This document shows positions 13,001 through 24,748 of a stretch of 64,000 nt of DNA, piece by piece. The position numbers and the translations under genes are program-made. How positions within the stretch are numbered: the stretch's first letter is position 1; every line of letters starts with the position of its first letter. The stretch is from Argentina anserina (Eukaryota > Streptophyta > Magnoliopsida > Rosales > Rosaceae): the NCBI RefSeq assembly GCF_933775445.1, contig NC_065876.1, positions 26,288,001 to 26,352,000 of the forward strand. Direction: 5' to 3'. Below the pieces are notes generated by a model. That model made no database searches, was not told where the DNA came from, and saw nothing but the letters and a program-made list of their open reading frames with translations.

Positions 13001-14579
13001 TGACGTTCCCATGTCCGTTTTCCAAATTTCAAAGTCCAAAATCACAATGTAGTGCTATTGGGGTCCCATGTAACCCAAAAGCGGCCAATTTAAAAACCAC
13101 GTGAGTTGCAACGTTGACCATGCATGCTAAGCTAAGGCAAATAAAATTCTCACGAGTCAATCTTGTAAACAAGAAATTCGAGAGATTTTATAGAATATGC
13201 CAATATTTAATACAACACAAACAAGCTTCCAATTCCAATAGACGACTTAAGCTAAAGTCGAGCAATAATCATGGCAATGCCAACGTCATACTTGAAAAAT
13301 AGTAAGCAGAAGACATAGTCAAAATAGATTGACTAATCAAAAGTCTGTAGCAACAAAATCTTGCATATCTGATTGGGCGGAGCCTTAGCCTGAGGCTAAA
13401 AAATGTGCTTACTTGAGAATGGAAGAATGTTACGTTTCCATCTCCAAAATTCTCTCGAGAAATAGATACAGGTGCCAAAAATGGCATGCGTTTCTTGGAT
13501 GCAGAGTATGTATCAAGGTCAACTCTGATAATACAACGTCATAGACGTTCATTAAATCACTTTAAGTGTGTCCCATAGAATTCTTTATTTTTGGGATCTT
13601 TTGTTAGCAAATAGTGCTGCATCAGAGTAATGACTCAACTCAAATAAATGAGTACGTAGACCTTGGGATTATCGTTTATAGACATGAGTTTAAGAAAACT
13701 CAAACATTCAAATAACAGTCGCGATGGCGACGCATCCATAAGAAATGAGGGTTGTATAGGTTTCGAATAATCGAAACTATTCAAGTATGTAACCGGAATT
13801 AGAAGGGTTGTGATGTATATGGTCACAAAATAATCGATGCATATCGGCGATTCTCATGATCGCACCCAAAACAGCGGTGCACTCAGGCGACCACACGAAA
13901 TCGATATCTTCCTTTTTAAATAATAACGTGACTCCCCCAGGACCGTCACACGAAAAACGTCGACCAAGAGGGGAATCATATCCCTCTTTGGTTTCATCGG
14001 CGTTATAAGAAAGGCCGGAAAAGAAGACATGAAAAAGGCTAATAGCGCCCGATAATTTATATATATATCTTCAAAAGCAGCAACTTTAAGAAAAAACATA
14101 CTTGTTGGTCTGCCAAATAAACCGAATATAAGTAAATTGCTCTGCAAATCGATCGTCATGCATGAAGTTGCTTGTTGAATTCCTTTTCGATCTTCGTCCG
14201 ATGACATAAAATCTTGGGAGGATACGATCAAAATCGTATGTAGATGACAAAAGTATCATCCATCTCGGCATGAATGTCATCACCATAGTACGACGAGTGA
14301 TCACTTTTCCTATGCAAGCACGTGAAACATAGTTAGAAACGAAAACGTGCAAATAAACGATTTAATAAGCAATAGGAAAATAAAAAGGAAAAAAGAGAAA
14401 TAGTTTAAAGGCCCAAAAGGGTAGAGAAGACGGGAGTAGCTTCTCTTGAGCGAAGAGTTTGCTTGTGCAGTTCGCGTTCATTGCGTATATATGCGGGAGG
14501 AGCAATTTTGAATCCTCTGATGCGGGGTTTTTCGGGGCAAAAAGATGTTTTTGCGGAGCGAATGCGGAGGATACCCTGC

Positions 14580-14900
14580 GGGGCTGCGGAGGATGCGTGT
14601 AGGGGCAGCAGGGGCCGCAGGGCAGCAGGGGCCGCAGGGCAGCAGGGGCCGCAGGGCAGCAGGGGCCGCAGGGCAGAATCTGCGTGCGGGGCTGGCTGCG
14701 TGCGGGGCTGCATGCGGCTGCGATGCGGGGGCAGCAGGGGTGCGTGCAGGGCTGCGTGCGGGGCTGCGTGCGTGCATGCAGGGCTGCGGGGCTAGCATGC
14801 AGGGGCTGCGCACGGGGCTGCAGGGGCAGCATGCAGGGGCTGTGCACGGGGCTGCGGGGGTTGCGTGCAGAGGCAGCGGGGCTGCAGCGACGGCGAGCAG
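14580..14900. repeat. GC-rich leader of Copia copy A with a 17-bp minisatellite
   Basis: Just inside the element's 5' LTR lies a run built from GCAGGGGC and GCTGCGTGCGGG words. Four exact tandem copies of a 17-bp unit (GCAGCAGGGGCCGCAGG) occupy 14605-14672. The long frames here on both strands arise because the repeat lacks stops. Copy B has a different arrangement at the matching place. Confidence 0.9.
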
Positions 14901-15030
14901 GGGCTGCGCCGACGAGGAACGTCGACGGGAAGATGTCGGAGGCCAGAGACGACGGTGGCCGGCGGTGGAGAAGAGAAAAAAATTCTAGGGCTCTAAAAGT
15001 TCAGGGTTTTAGAGCAACGTGCTGATAACG

Positions 15031-15214
15031 TGTTTCAGGATGAAATAATTGTGTATTATTGAATGATATGGGGGCATATATATAGGCATTACAAAACCAC
15101 AATCCCGTAGGATTCGGAGTCTTAATCTATTACGGAGATGCTAATATATCTCCTAACATGAAACCTATTAGGCTAAGATACATACAAGGGTATAATAGTA
15201 ATTCTCCCGGAACA
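15031..15214 (-). repeat. Copia copy A, 5' LTR
   Basis: 184 bp, the partner of 8671-8854 with about eight substitutions. It is followed by the target duplication ATTTT. Confidence 0.93.
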
Positions 15215-15219
15215 ATTTT

Positions 15220-16493
15220 CTCATAATTTTGTTGTTTCCTTTGTGTTATCGGAAAGCCAAGAGAAGATATGGATGGAATGAAAGGAAAAGACAAGATTAG
15301 AGTTTTTGTTTACTTAATCAAGAGTATTAACGCAGCTGCCTAAACTGTAGAGGTGATTACTGATTACCATCACTCATAATAATTGTACACTTTCTTACGG
15401 GGAAATTCGTGCGCGAAAGTATAGCATGCATAGTCTAATACACCCCGCACACTTCTCGTGAATCTTATGACATGTCCTCTATCCACCATTCAATAGCTGC
15501 CAACAGCTTAACCCTTTCCTTTCTTATGCATCATGACGACATGACCCACTAAGTGAATCTGACCTATGAATGAATAAAGATCTCCTCGGTGGCTTTGAAA
15601 GTTGCTTTGGAATTTGTTGTTTTGCATGTTCTAGTGTTCTACCAATGTAAGAAATTACTTTATTCAACATCAAAAGTGACAGGATGATTTACATATAAAA
15701 TTATTTACGGACCTCATGGACTAGGTTTGAAACGAATCTTTCTAATTGCCTAACCATGTGTAGTTTTTAGGTTCGTTCATGCTTAATATTGGAGTCATCC
15801 ATGTTTTTTTTTTAAGGTTAGCGCACAGCACATCATTCTGCAACATCTCAATCAATACGGCTCACTATGGTATCAATATGCAATTGTATCAAATAAATAG
15901 ATAATTTTGACAACAGTTAAGTACTAGGACCATTAACCAACATTTTATAATTTTGATTAATTGTTTGCGAGTTAATCATTTTTGTTTGAAAAATTCAGAT
16001 GTTTGATGAAAGAATTTGGGTTACAAGAATGGATGGATTTTGGCAAACCAAAAAAGGATGGGGCCTATAGAATGCATATATATATTAAGCCTACAGAATT
16101 TGTTTATGGAATTAGCCACACAAAAGGAGCAGTATCTAATGGATCGTAGAATCCCTTTGGCATGCATTCAGGTCTTGCAATTATTATGAACAATGAGTTG
16201 GTGGTAGTGAGGCGTCCGATCCTTCTACTCTTTCATAATCACAGTTGGTGACGAGTCTCTGCAATTATGCACGTACAATGATACAATGTTTGGTTGATTA
16301 AATTTATGCTTAATTGTATTCTAAGTTTCCAACCAAGAAAAAAAGAGAGTAAGACGGGCCTTAAATTATTGAGTTTTGCGGCCCGAAATATGAAGTATGC
16401 ACATAATGCCAGCCTTTCCCCTTGAAAATGCCTACTTTGCAAAGCCTTGTTCACAAAAAATCACAAGAAAACATACAGATACAGCTTGTGCTT
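15220..16493. other. Intergenic, no gene seen
   Basis: AT-rich sequence between Copia copy A and the 3' end of the purine permease. Its right edge should include the permease 3' UTR, since that gene runs leftwards. No domain, repeat array or RNA gene was recognised. Confidence 0.5.
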
Positions 16494-18251
16494 TCAAGGG
16501 TTTGGAACTAACTGAGGGTTTTCTGTGTCTGTTGTACCACTGTCTTTGTTGTTTTCCTTTTCCTTAACCTGCTCGCTTTCCTTCTTGTGTTTTATCTCGC
16601 CGTAGAAGTATGAGACAAAACCCCATAGGGAAAGTACAAGAGAAACCCCCTTTTCTGCTTGGAACTTTTCTTTGTAAAAGATCACTGCAAAGATCTCTGT
16701 TACCGGTAGCAGAACAGCGATTACGATGCCGGAGAGTAGAGATGAGGCACAGAAGATGACTCCTATGGCTCCCAGGAAGAAAGCCTGCCAGACTATTGCA
16801 CTCACTACAAGCACCACGTAGTACGTAGTCTCCCCGAGCTCGAATTTTCTCGCTTCTCTCGGAATTACCTGGACAACGTTTATTTTCATAATTAGACTAC
16901 ATACATCTTCCAAAATCCATTACTAAAAAAGCAGCTATTAATTAGCCAAATAATGTGTCTCCAAAACTTAAAAAAAAAACGAGATAATTTGTTGGTATGA
17001 AAAAAAAAATTGGTATGATCATAAGAAAGTCAAGGGAGTACCAAAGTTTTCTGGCATATGAGCACTCATTGCAAAAAACGTTGACGTCCATAAATGGTAG
17101 GGGAAAAAACCAAGTAAGAGCGAAAAAAATTATTGCTACTTATAAGTTTCACAAACTTTTCCAAAATTATTGTTTTCCATCCAAGTATGTAGATGGTCAC
17201 TGGCACATGAAGGGTGTTTAAACCGCCATTATTAATTTATTCATTCCAGTATATTAATATTCATGCACTGTATATCTGGTATCATGGTTCATCATGATCT
17301 TAAAAGCCGCAAAGAATTTTGAACCCTAGCTATATGGGTGTCTAGACGATATGCACAAATAATTTCCTCATCATTGAAGAAATAATAATTATATGCCGTC
17401 ATATCCCACCTCAATAATTGAAGAACTAAACCATTTTGATGGTTAAATGAAAAAAAAAAACATGGACTATTCCAATGCTACTATTAAGCTAAAATCACAG
17501 AATTCATTTTAGTACTAACCTTGAAGTCATTGTTGACCAGCATCCCAATCACGCAGAAAATGGTGGCGAACAAGCTCATAACCATCTGAATCTCCAAAAC
17601 CAAAGCATACGTGATGTTCTGCTTGGCCTTCTTGTACATCAACTCCACCAACGGCAACACAAACCCATACAACGCAGCCGCGGCAACCGTCATCATGAAC
17701 CCCACCATGTACTGCATGTTCGACTCTCCCTTGGGCCGGTCGGAGCTCGTGTTCAGGCTAAGAATCGCCGCCCCAACCGTCAGAAGTACGACCGCGTTTA
17801 TCGAATACGACGTGAACTTCTGCTTCACGAGTATGAAGGCAAACAAGGCCGTGAAAGCCAGCTGTGCCGCAATAATTAGGGCTGAGGTGGAGATAGGGAG
17901 GCGTGCAACACCATAGGCGTAGAGGTAGTCGTCAAGGCCGGTTATGACGCCGATGACGGCGGAGGCAACGAAGAGAGGGAGCTTCATGAGGAAGAGCTTG
18001 GTCGGTGGTTCGGCTGGAGCTTGGTTTTTGCGGCGGTGGTAGTAGGCGATGGCTATAGGAACGAGGATTATGGGCCAGCCACCGGTTTCCAGCATGCACG
18101 AAAGCCAGACACGCTTGCCACCGTGGATGAAGTACAGGCGCATTATTAAAGGGCCGCCGCAGTTGCCTATGGATAAGAGCACGCAGCTCAGAATGAGCAG
18201 CAACCTTTTCAGGGCGGCGGCTTTACGTTGCTCCTCATCGGTGGTTTCCAT
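16494..18251 (-). CDS. Purine permease (PUP family), two exons
   Basis: A plasma-membrane proton-coupled transporter of the drug/metabolite superfamily; relatives carry adenine, cytokinins and some alkaloids. Exon 1 is 17520-18251 and exon 2 is 16494-16868, with a 651-bp GT-AG intron, giving 368 residues, normal for the family. The N-terminal signature is clear: [17 protein letters not shown], then WLS and ETGGWP. About ten hydrophobic helices follow, including [20 protein letters not shown]. The splice joins NNDFK to [17 protein letters not shown], the usual junction region of PUP proteins. The C-terminus is a charged cytosolic tail ([17 protein letters not shown]). The start is the first ATG, ahead of a short charged leader and the first helix. 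The gene sits between two inverted Copia copies but is itself intact. Substrate cannot be read from sequence. Confidence 0.93.
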
Positions 18252-18335
18252 TATCCTGGCCGGAATTCGCTATAGGTCTAAAAATGTGTGTGTGTTGGTG
18301 TGAGGACTGAGGAGTAATATACTTGTATAGATGGT
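18252..18335 (-). promoter_or_regulatory. Likely proximal promoter of the purine permease
   Basis: On the minus strand a TATA-like TATACAAG lies at about 18322-18329, roughly 75 bp before the ATG, leaving room for a short 5' UTR. No other element is claimed. Confidence 0.3.
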
Positions 18336-18493
18336 TACAGTGAGCAAAATCGGTCTAGGTGTGGGGGAAGCAAAAATGCTTGGGCCGGCACTTCTAGTGG
18401 ATCCTATTTATTTCGTACATCAACGGTTGGCAGTCGTCCACGAGGTGATTATCGTCTCTGTCGCAGCTCATGGATGAGCAAATGTTAATGCAA

Positions 18494-19505
18494 GACAACC
18501 ATAAGTAATAAAGTGAATTTTGGTTACACATATCTTTAGAGCTCCGCCAAAATAGGATCTCTCTATGGTTTTCGGGAAAAAGTTTTGTTTCTCTCCGACA
18601 GCGCGTCCATTGACGCCGTCAGAAGGGAGCTTGGGGCGGGCCAGGTGGTGGCTTTGTTTGGATGGTTGGTGATGGGGAGCGAGAGGGGATGACGGCTCCG
18701 GGTGTGGGTTGAGAAGTGGCTTGGGTCCGGTTGCGGTGTTGTCGGCCGGCGGCAATGTTGGGTGTTGTTCTTTGAAGGTTTTGGTTGGTTCTCTTTGGTG
18801 GTCTAAGATGGGTGGGTGCGGTGATCTGAGATGGGGAGGCGCTGGTGTCAATTTGCATCCTTGGATTCTAATCCGGGTTGGTTCTTGGTGCTTCTGCCGA
18901 GGGTTGATTTCATGTAGGTGGGTGGTCTCATCGGCTTGGTTCTAGGTTGCGATCTTTAGACGATGACCGGTGTTGGCTTTTGGGCGGCAGGGCTGTGGCC
19001 GGACGGCAGGCGATTTCTCGGCCTGCGAACTGTTTGTCCCTTCTAGTTTGTGGACATGGCCTAGGATTGGGTCATAGTAGGTGGGCCTAGGTTTTTTTGG
19101 CCCAGGTCTATAGTAGGTAGATTTGTGTCGTGTCGGTAAGTACACATGTTTATGGCGCATGTCATCTCCATGGATTATTTAAATGTCGGTTCTTATTTGG
19201 TGTCAATGTACTTGAGAGGTTGTCTCTGTAAATATGTCGGATGTTTTGGTATGTGATGCTATTGGAACGGGTCTCTTCTTGAGATTGGCGGGGAGTAGGA
19301 TTTTGACTACTTCTAAAATCGGTTTTTTCATTGGTTCGAAATTTGGCCTTCTTAGCTCATGTTTTTTTTTTGCGATAGTCATGTAACCAGCAGTTTTTTT
19401 TTTGGAACGAGCGTGGGAAACTTTGTTCTTCTACCGAGTGTTCCTCTTGGTGTAATTATAATATCTTTTTGATGAAATATAAATTCATTTTTCTAAAAAA
19501 AAAAC
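18494..19505 (+). mobile_element. Probable 5'-truncated LINE-type retroposon with poly(A) tail
   Basis: A stretch of about 1.0 kb, GC-richer than its flanks, ends in a TTTTTGATGAAATATAAATT-like 3' region and an A-run at about 19496-19504. TAATGCAA occurs just before it (18486-18493) and just after the tail (19506-19513), consistent with a short target duplication. The frames inside (for example at 18468-18851 on the minus strand) show no domain and are not called as genes. Confidence 0.5.
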
Positions 19506-19513
19506 TAATGCAA

Positions 19514-20803
19514 TACCAAGTTAGAGTCTAGCAATGTGTATCAAAACAGGAGTCAACTAATTGGGTGAGGCTGATGAATATTGTGTGTGTACGTATAAGT
19601 CTTGTCATATGTATTGAATCTGTTGTCATCATTGGTGTATCATTCCAACGTTCAAGATTTTTGGATAATAACTAGAGCTAGCTACTGCGAAACTTTATCT
19701 ACACTAATTCTCGATAGTCTAATCAGATGTATGTTTAGGGTAGAGCATTTATAGTTTTAAAGTTTAGGGAATTAGTTGTTTCTACCCAAAAACTAAGAGC
19801 TAACCACGCACCCTGACTGTCCATGACAGCATAAATTTGCTTATCCTAATATTTTCAAGTACAGAATGTAGGTGAGCAACAATTTACTTTGTTTAGAGTT
19901 ACCAATATGTTTTGTATGTGACATATTGTACATGTGGCTCCCTCAAATCTAATGAATGAAAGATAATAATAATAATAAAAATAATAATACGTGTATATCT
20001 TTAAGGACAAGGGAATGCTATACGTGTGAAGCGCGTATATTGAACTATATATTCAATCTTCCACGTACCAGCTACATGCATTTAGGAAATCCTGACGCTG
20101 TTCATGCTATAGATTTAAAAGACGAGAAGATCTGAATTGAAAGTTACATGAATGGTCCCAGGCCTTTTGCACCGATTGGTGATGCATGATTGCATGTAAT
20201 GCTTATCTCCCACCAAGCAAATGGCCGGCGTCATCGATCGTAGGCATATGATAGTGCTTACAGATTTTTTAAACTACTGCACATGGTTTATCTTATGAGT
20301 GCGTGGTTAAATGACTTAATCTTTATGATGATGATATGATCGATGTATCATGACCCTGCAATAAATACTGTTAATTTCTAATTTTTTATAAGGATTAATT
20401 TCTATTTATTATTCTAAACTTTAGGTAATTTATCCGGTCATTTTTCTTTTGTTTCAATTATGTGTGTTCTTGTATTTTTTGAAATTAAATCAAACTTGGA
20501 GAAATTTTTAACTTTCCTTCAACCTTATGGTATTAATATAATGAGATAGGTATTTATAAGATATTTTTGCGCTTTCATAAATGTCATGAACTGAATGATA
20601 GGTCATAATTCTCTCATCCATATTTGGATCTAGACATTTTTGTAGGCACAAATTAAATTTTTATCCCATTATAAAGGTTTTTAAAAACTTTAGGGACAGG
20701 TTTTTAAAAACGGTACTCGTGATTGAAATAAAATAAAATAGTCAAAAAAACTCAAATTAAGAGTGGTAAACTGAAATTTATTCCTTTTATAATGATTCTT
20801 TTC
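19514..20803. other. Intergenic, no gene seen
   Basis: AT-rich sequence with simple AATAAT runs near 19966-19988. No frame with domain similarity, repeat array or RNA gene was recognised. Confidence 0.5.
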
Positions 20804-20812
20804 TTTTTAATA

Positions 20813-21730
20813 GGATCCGGATCCTCTCCTAATCTATTCTCAAGCTGAGCTACCTAAGTTACTTCAAGGATGATGACACGTGTATTATACTGATCTGATG
20901 GTCTACATTTCCTCCTTTCATTTCTCCACCCTTTCTTCCCCTTCTCCTTGTTCTGTCGATCTCTCTCTCTCTCTCTCTCTCTCTTCTTTTTCCTTGGTTC
21001 CTATCCCTCTTTCTTCTGTTCTTCACTCAATAGAACACCAGTACCAACATCTCAACCCACTACCTTCTCCAAATTCTAATTATCTAATACCCCAACAGCT
21101 CAAATCCATTTTTATTTTTCATTTATTGAAACTCAGATCATTATTATCAAGTTTGTTCATGCAAAACTCAAGAACCAAATACTAATCTCAACCGATGGGA
21201 TTCTGAACCAGAAGATCAGTAATGGGTGAGTAAAATTGACAAGCTTCTTTGCAGCCCAAAATTCTTATAAGCTTTGTATTCAAAATCTAATCTATGGGCT
21301 CAATAGAACAAAAAAAAATTCCGGATTGATCTCCATATCTAATCTCCAACCATTCTTTCAGTCGTTTTCTCCATATTCTTTTGTATCATACAACAAAACA
21401 AAAAATTCACAAACCCAACTATTTCTCCTCCTAATCCTTCTCCTTATATTACTGTGAGCTCTTGGTCTTGATACCGGGGAGGAAAATATGGATGGTTGTC
21501 ATCCGTGACTGGAAATCGGAGAAATAGAGAAATATAAATGGCCCATGAAATAGAGATTCGATCGGCGGGGAGACAGTGAAGAGGTCGATACTCAAAAGTA
21601 TAGAAGAGAAGATTGAAAAGAGAAGGGAATTAAAAGAGACCATCAGATCCAAAAAAATCACACGTGTCATGATCTGGTCAAAAGCTTAAGTAGCTCAGCT
21701 TGGGAATAGGTTAGGAGAGGATCCGGATTC
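20813..21730. mobile_element. Non-autonomous Mutator-like element (MULE)
   Basis: Terminal inverted repeats of roughly 100 bp begin GGATCCGGATCCTCTCC at the left and read GAATCCGGATCCTCTCC when the right end is reversed. Shared inner blocks are AGCTGAGCTAC, GACACGTGT and GATCTGATGGTCT. The element is flanked by a perfect 9-bp target duplication TTTTTAATA (20804-20812 and 21731-21739). Long repeats plus a 9-bp duplication point to the Mutator superfamily. The 918-bp element has no transposase. Its interior includes a (CT) run near 20960-20983 and a pyrimidine-rich stretch that resembles a plant 5' UTR ending in a donor-like ATGGGTGAGT. Confidence 0.85.
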
Positions 21731-21739
21731 TTTTTAATA

Positions 21740-22176
21740 TCTAAAGCTTCAACCCTCTTCTCTTGTTTTTAGCCATCCATATAGTACTAATGTTGATTGA
21801 CGATTTTGACAGGCACTACTAGTCGTCTAATCTACTAAAGCATATTTAAATATTTTCTATTAACTTAATTGATCACTTTTGAAATGTTATGTCACTTATA
21901 TGTATGCTTAGCTAGTCATTTAGTCAAGAAATTATATATAATCCGTTTCAGGTGCGGCATACGCACCAAACAGATTCGACGATTCTGGCGACCGACAGTG
22001 CGGAATGTACCGGCCACACTCCCCCTCCTGATGTGCCTACCATATCATTTATCAGTAGAAATAATTCATGTTGGAAATGGACATTACGTACCTATCAGTA
22101 TATATCCTCTAAGACTTTGTTTTTATTTTGTTCTTATTAAATGCATGTCATCTTAATTAATCTAATCGAATTGAAG
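21740..22176. other. Intergenic, no gene seen
   Basis: AT-rich sequence with short open frames around 21950-22140 that match nothing I recognise. Confidence 0.45.
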
Positions 22177-22935
22177 GGGCGGTAACTGAAACCTTAGAGA
22201 GAGTTTTTAGAGAGGGTCGTTGTCTCGTTGTTGTCTGTCCGGCTGCACCCGAGCGCTAGTATGGGCCGTTGGCATCGCTGGTACAGTGTGAGTGTGGCCG
22301 GACAGAGGTGTTGATGGGCATATCTACATCACAAAGATTGGAATCAGGATGGGGAGTTTCTCTCTCTCGTTGGGCTACAGTGAACAAGGCGGCAATACCA
22401 GTTCTTTTGTTGAGAAATCCCAGGGTTTGGGATCTATTTCTAGGGCCTTTATCTTGCTGTTTATTCTCTAATAGTAGTTATTTCATTATGTTGTATAGTT
22501 TGTTTGCATTTCTTGCAAATAATAAGTCCCTACATTAGTATTGTTAGGGGAGTCGGGATATGTACTTATGTGTGCAATTTGAGTGTCTTGTCTGCTCTAG
22601 CCTTTAGGTAAGTGGTGAGTTCATTGTTTTACCAAATGTTTGTTGCCTCCTATTGGTAGGATGAGATTTAGTGTTGTCAGATTTATTTTTTGGCGGCAAC
22701 ATAGTGGGAAAAGTTGTGAAATTGATAATTATGTTTCCCAGTAGTCGAGTTATTTTTCCGGTATGTCATCGCTATTCTAAATCAAATAGTGTAGTCGTTC
22801 GAGCACTCTTTGCTAGTTGGTGTCTTGTTGAGTACAAGTTTGTAAAGATGTCCGATATTATTTCAGGTCTTTATAATTATGAGTACTTTAGGCTTCATGT
22901 CCCCCATTTGTATTCCTCAGTTTCATAAATCAAAC
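22177..22935 (+). mobile_element. Retroposon remnant, copy 1 of a dispersed family
   Basis: The block at about 22581-22706 (TGTCTTGTCTGCTCTAG, GGTGAGTTC, then GGCGGCAACA) recurs in reverse orientation at about 48301-48430. The surrounding GC-richer DNA with broken frames looks like the 3' part of a LINE. The ends are uncertain and no reverse transcriptase motif is visible. Confidence 0.45.
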
Positions 22936-24386
22936 TTCAAGAGTAGCCTTACAAGCCCTCCTTTAAAAAAATGACATTTAATTTTTCATTCCTCTAAGAA
23001 CACAAAGTAAGTCTTTCAGATTTCCTATCAAAAATATATCAGATTAATCTTTTCTCTATTGAATTCTCATCCAGAGCTCATTGTATTTCATGTTAAGTGA
23101 ATGAAGTAACCATTTGATAAAAACAAAAACAAAGATTTGAGTACGTTATCCCATTGAATAGAAATTAGATACAAGTGGTAAGAGCACAAATACCTAGGAA
23201 GTAGCTGAGTTATTATGTCTTAGGTTCGAGACTTCATGTCAATGATGTCATGACTCACGAGAGAAGTGTACGTGTGAAATTTTGGAGGAAAACTAAAATA
23301 CAAATATGAAAGCAATGTGTCGCTGATGACATAGTACTTACGTAGAAAATCATGCTACCATTTTATCATGTTCATTTTGGTGGAATTGACGAGCAAAAGA
23401 ATTATGTAATTTTTATGTCGATAATATGCACCTTAGTACTAAAAGTCATTAGTCATTTCTTTATTTCTATTTATATGTACGCTTGTAATTACTCTTCATT
23501 CTCAACTACCACAATGTAGCCTCTAACCTTTCAAAAAACAATGAAGCCTCTAATACTTTGTCTGCGTTTTCTTAGCTTTCATCTCATTTTTATGCACTTT
23601 GGTTTCCTTTGCTTTCATCTCATTTTATGCACTTTGGTTTCAATAAACCATTGTAGCTTTATTTAAATAAAAAAAACTGTTGTAGCTAAGTTTCAGTTAT
23701 AAGTTGTAACTTGTAACTGAAGCAAAACCAAAAGGTACATCCAAAGTTTCAAACCCTGAATCATGTTAATGCTAACCATTCATTGATACATGCACAAACA
23801 CATGGAGAAACCAGTTATTAACTTTAATGAGTCCACGTACATGCGGGCGAGTATAAGCTAAGCTCGAACTTGAAGGGACGCATGTCATGAGCAATTTCAG
23901 CATCGTCCGCAGTGAGTGTATACCACAACCCCAAACCAATCGTAACACTGCAACACAAGTAGATGATCTAACACAGACCAGGGCCTCACACACAAGAACG
24001 TACCACCATGCAAACAAGGCGCGCCACCCCAGTCTGCACCACCCTACACGGAGGTTGCTATTACTTTAAATCTATACACGCAGAGACATCCAAGATGCCA
24101 GACCTCAAAGTCGCATACAAAAACTAATCCTGACGCCCCCTAGACGACTACAATCACCACCCACGTACATAGCCCTGCTCCGTCCTTCAAGAGAACCTAA
24201 ATTAAACAAGGTGCCTGTAAATAATCGAAAGTTTTTGCAGGGATAGACCAAGCATGGTCCAACTGAATATGAGCCCATTGCCAAAGATGAGATCTATGAC
24301 TTCTCTATTTGTTCGGGCTTGTTCGCCCCCATCTAAGTGATCCAACTAAAGAAAAAGTGTACGGTGTAAAAGTAGTGTAAAACCCT
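22936..24386. other. Intergenic, no gene seen
   Basis: AT-rich DNA up to the target site of Copia copy B. It contains a small tandem duplication at about 23577-23642 (CTTTCATCTCATTT followed by TATGCACTTTGGTTTC, twice). No coding similarity was recognised. Confidence 0.5.
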
Positions 24387-24391
24387 GGTTT

Positions 24392-24575
24392 TGTTCCGGG
24401 ACAATTATTATTCTACACTTATGTGTGTTTTAGCCTAATATGTTTCATGTTAGGAGATAGATTAATATCTCCGTAATAGATTAGGACTCCGAATCCTACG
24501 GGATTGTGGTTTTGTAATGCCTATATATATGCCCCCATATCATTCAATAATACACAATTATTTCATCCTGAAACA
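24392..24575 (+). repeat. Copia copy B, 5' LTR
   Basis: 184 bp with TG...CA ends. It contains a TATATATATG-type TATA region near 24524-24532, where LTR transcription may have started. Confidence 0.92.
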
Positions 24576-24725
24576 CGTTATCACGCACTTTGCCCTAAAA
24601 CCCTGAACTTTTAGAGCCCTAGATTTTTTTTCTCTTCTCCACCGCCGATCGCCGTCGTCTCCTGCCTCCGACATCTTCCCGTTGGCGTTCCTCGTCGGCA
24701 CAGCCCCTGCTCGCCGTCGCTGCAG

Positions 24726-24748
24726 CCCCCCCCCCCCCCCCCCCCCCC
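24726..24748. repeat. Poly(C) run in the Copia copy B leader
   Basis: 23 consecutive C residues within a leader rich in GCAGCCCC words. This is the place where copy A has its 17-bp minisatellite. Long homopolymers are also prone to assembly error. Confidence 0.9.

Larger units (their letters stand above)
8671..15214 (-). mobile_element. Copia-type LTR retrotransposon, copy A (full length, decayed)
   Basis: Two 184-bp LTRs (8671-8854 and 15031-15214), TG...CA bounded in the element's sense, enclose a 6.2-kb interior. A perfect 5-bp target duplication ATTTT lies at 8666-8670 and 15215-15219. Read on the minus strand, a purine tract ACAAGGGGGAG abuts the 3' LTR, and CGTTATCAGCACG follows the 5' LTR where a primer site should be. 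The interior holds decayed Copia integrase and reverse transcriptase in several frames, with no recognisable gag or RNase H. The LTRs differ at about eight of 184 sites by eye, so the insertion is not recent. It is the same family as 24392-30939 in opposite orientation. Confidence 0.92.

Noticed and set aside
12571..13045. Arg/Pro-rich frames near 12.8 kb and their mirror images near 26.6 kb
   Set aside because: They come from the CCGG-rich patch shared by both Copia copies.
14362..15025. Five overlapping long frames on both strands rich in Ala, Gly, Pro and Arg
   Set aside because: The GC-rich leader repeat of Copia copy A lacks stops in many frames; there is no domain and copy B does not preserve them.
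18468..18858. Proline-rich frame on the minus strand upstream of the purine permease
   Set aside because: It mostly overlaps a probable retroposon with a poly(A) tail on the other strand and shows no domain or signal peptide.
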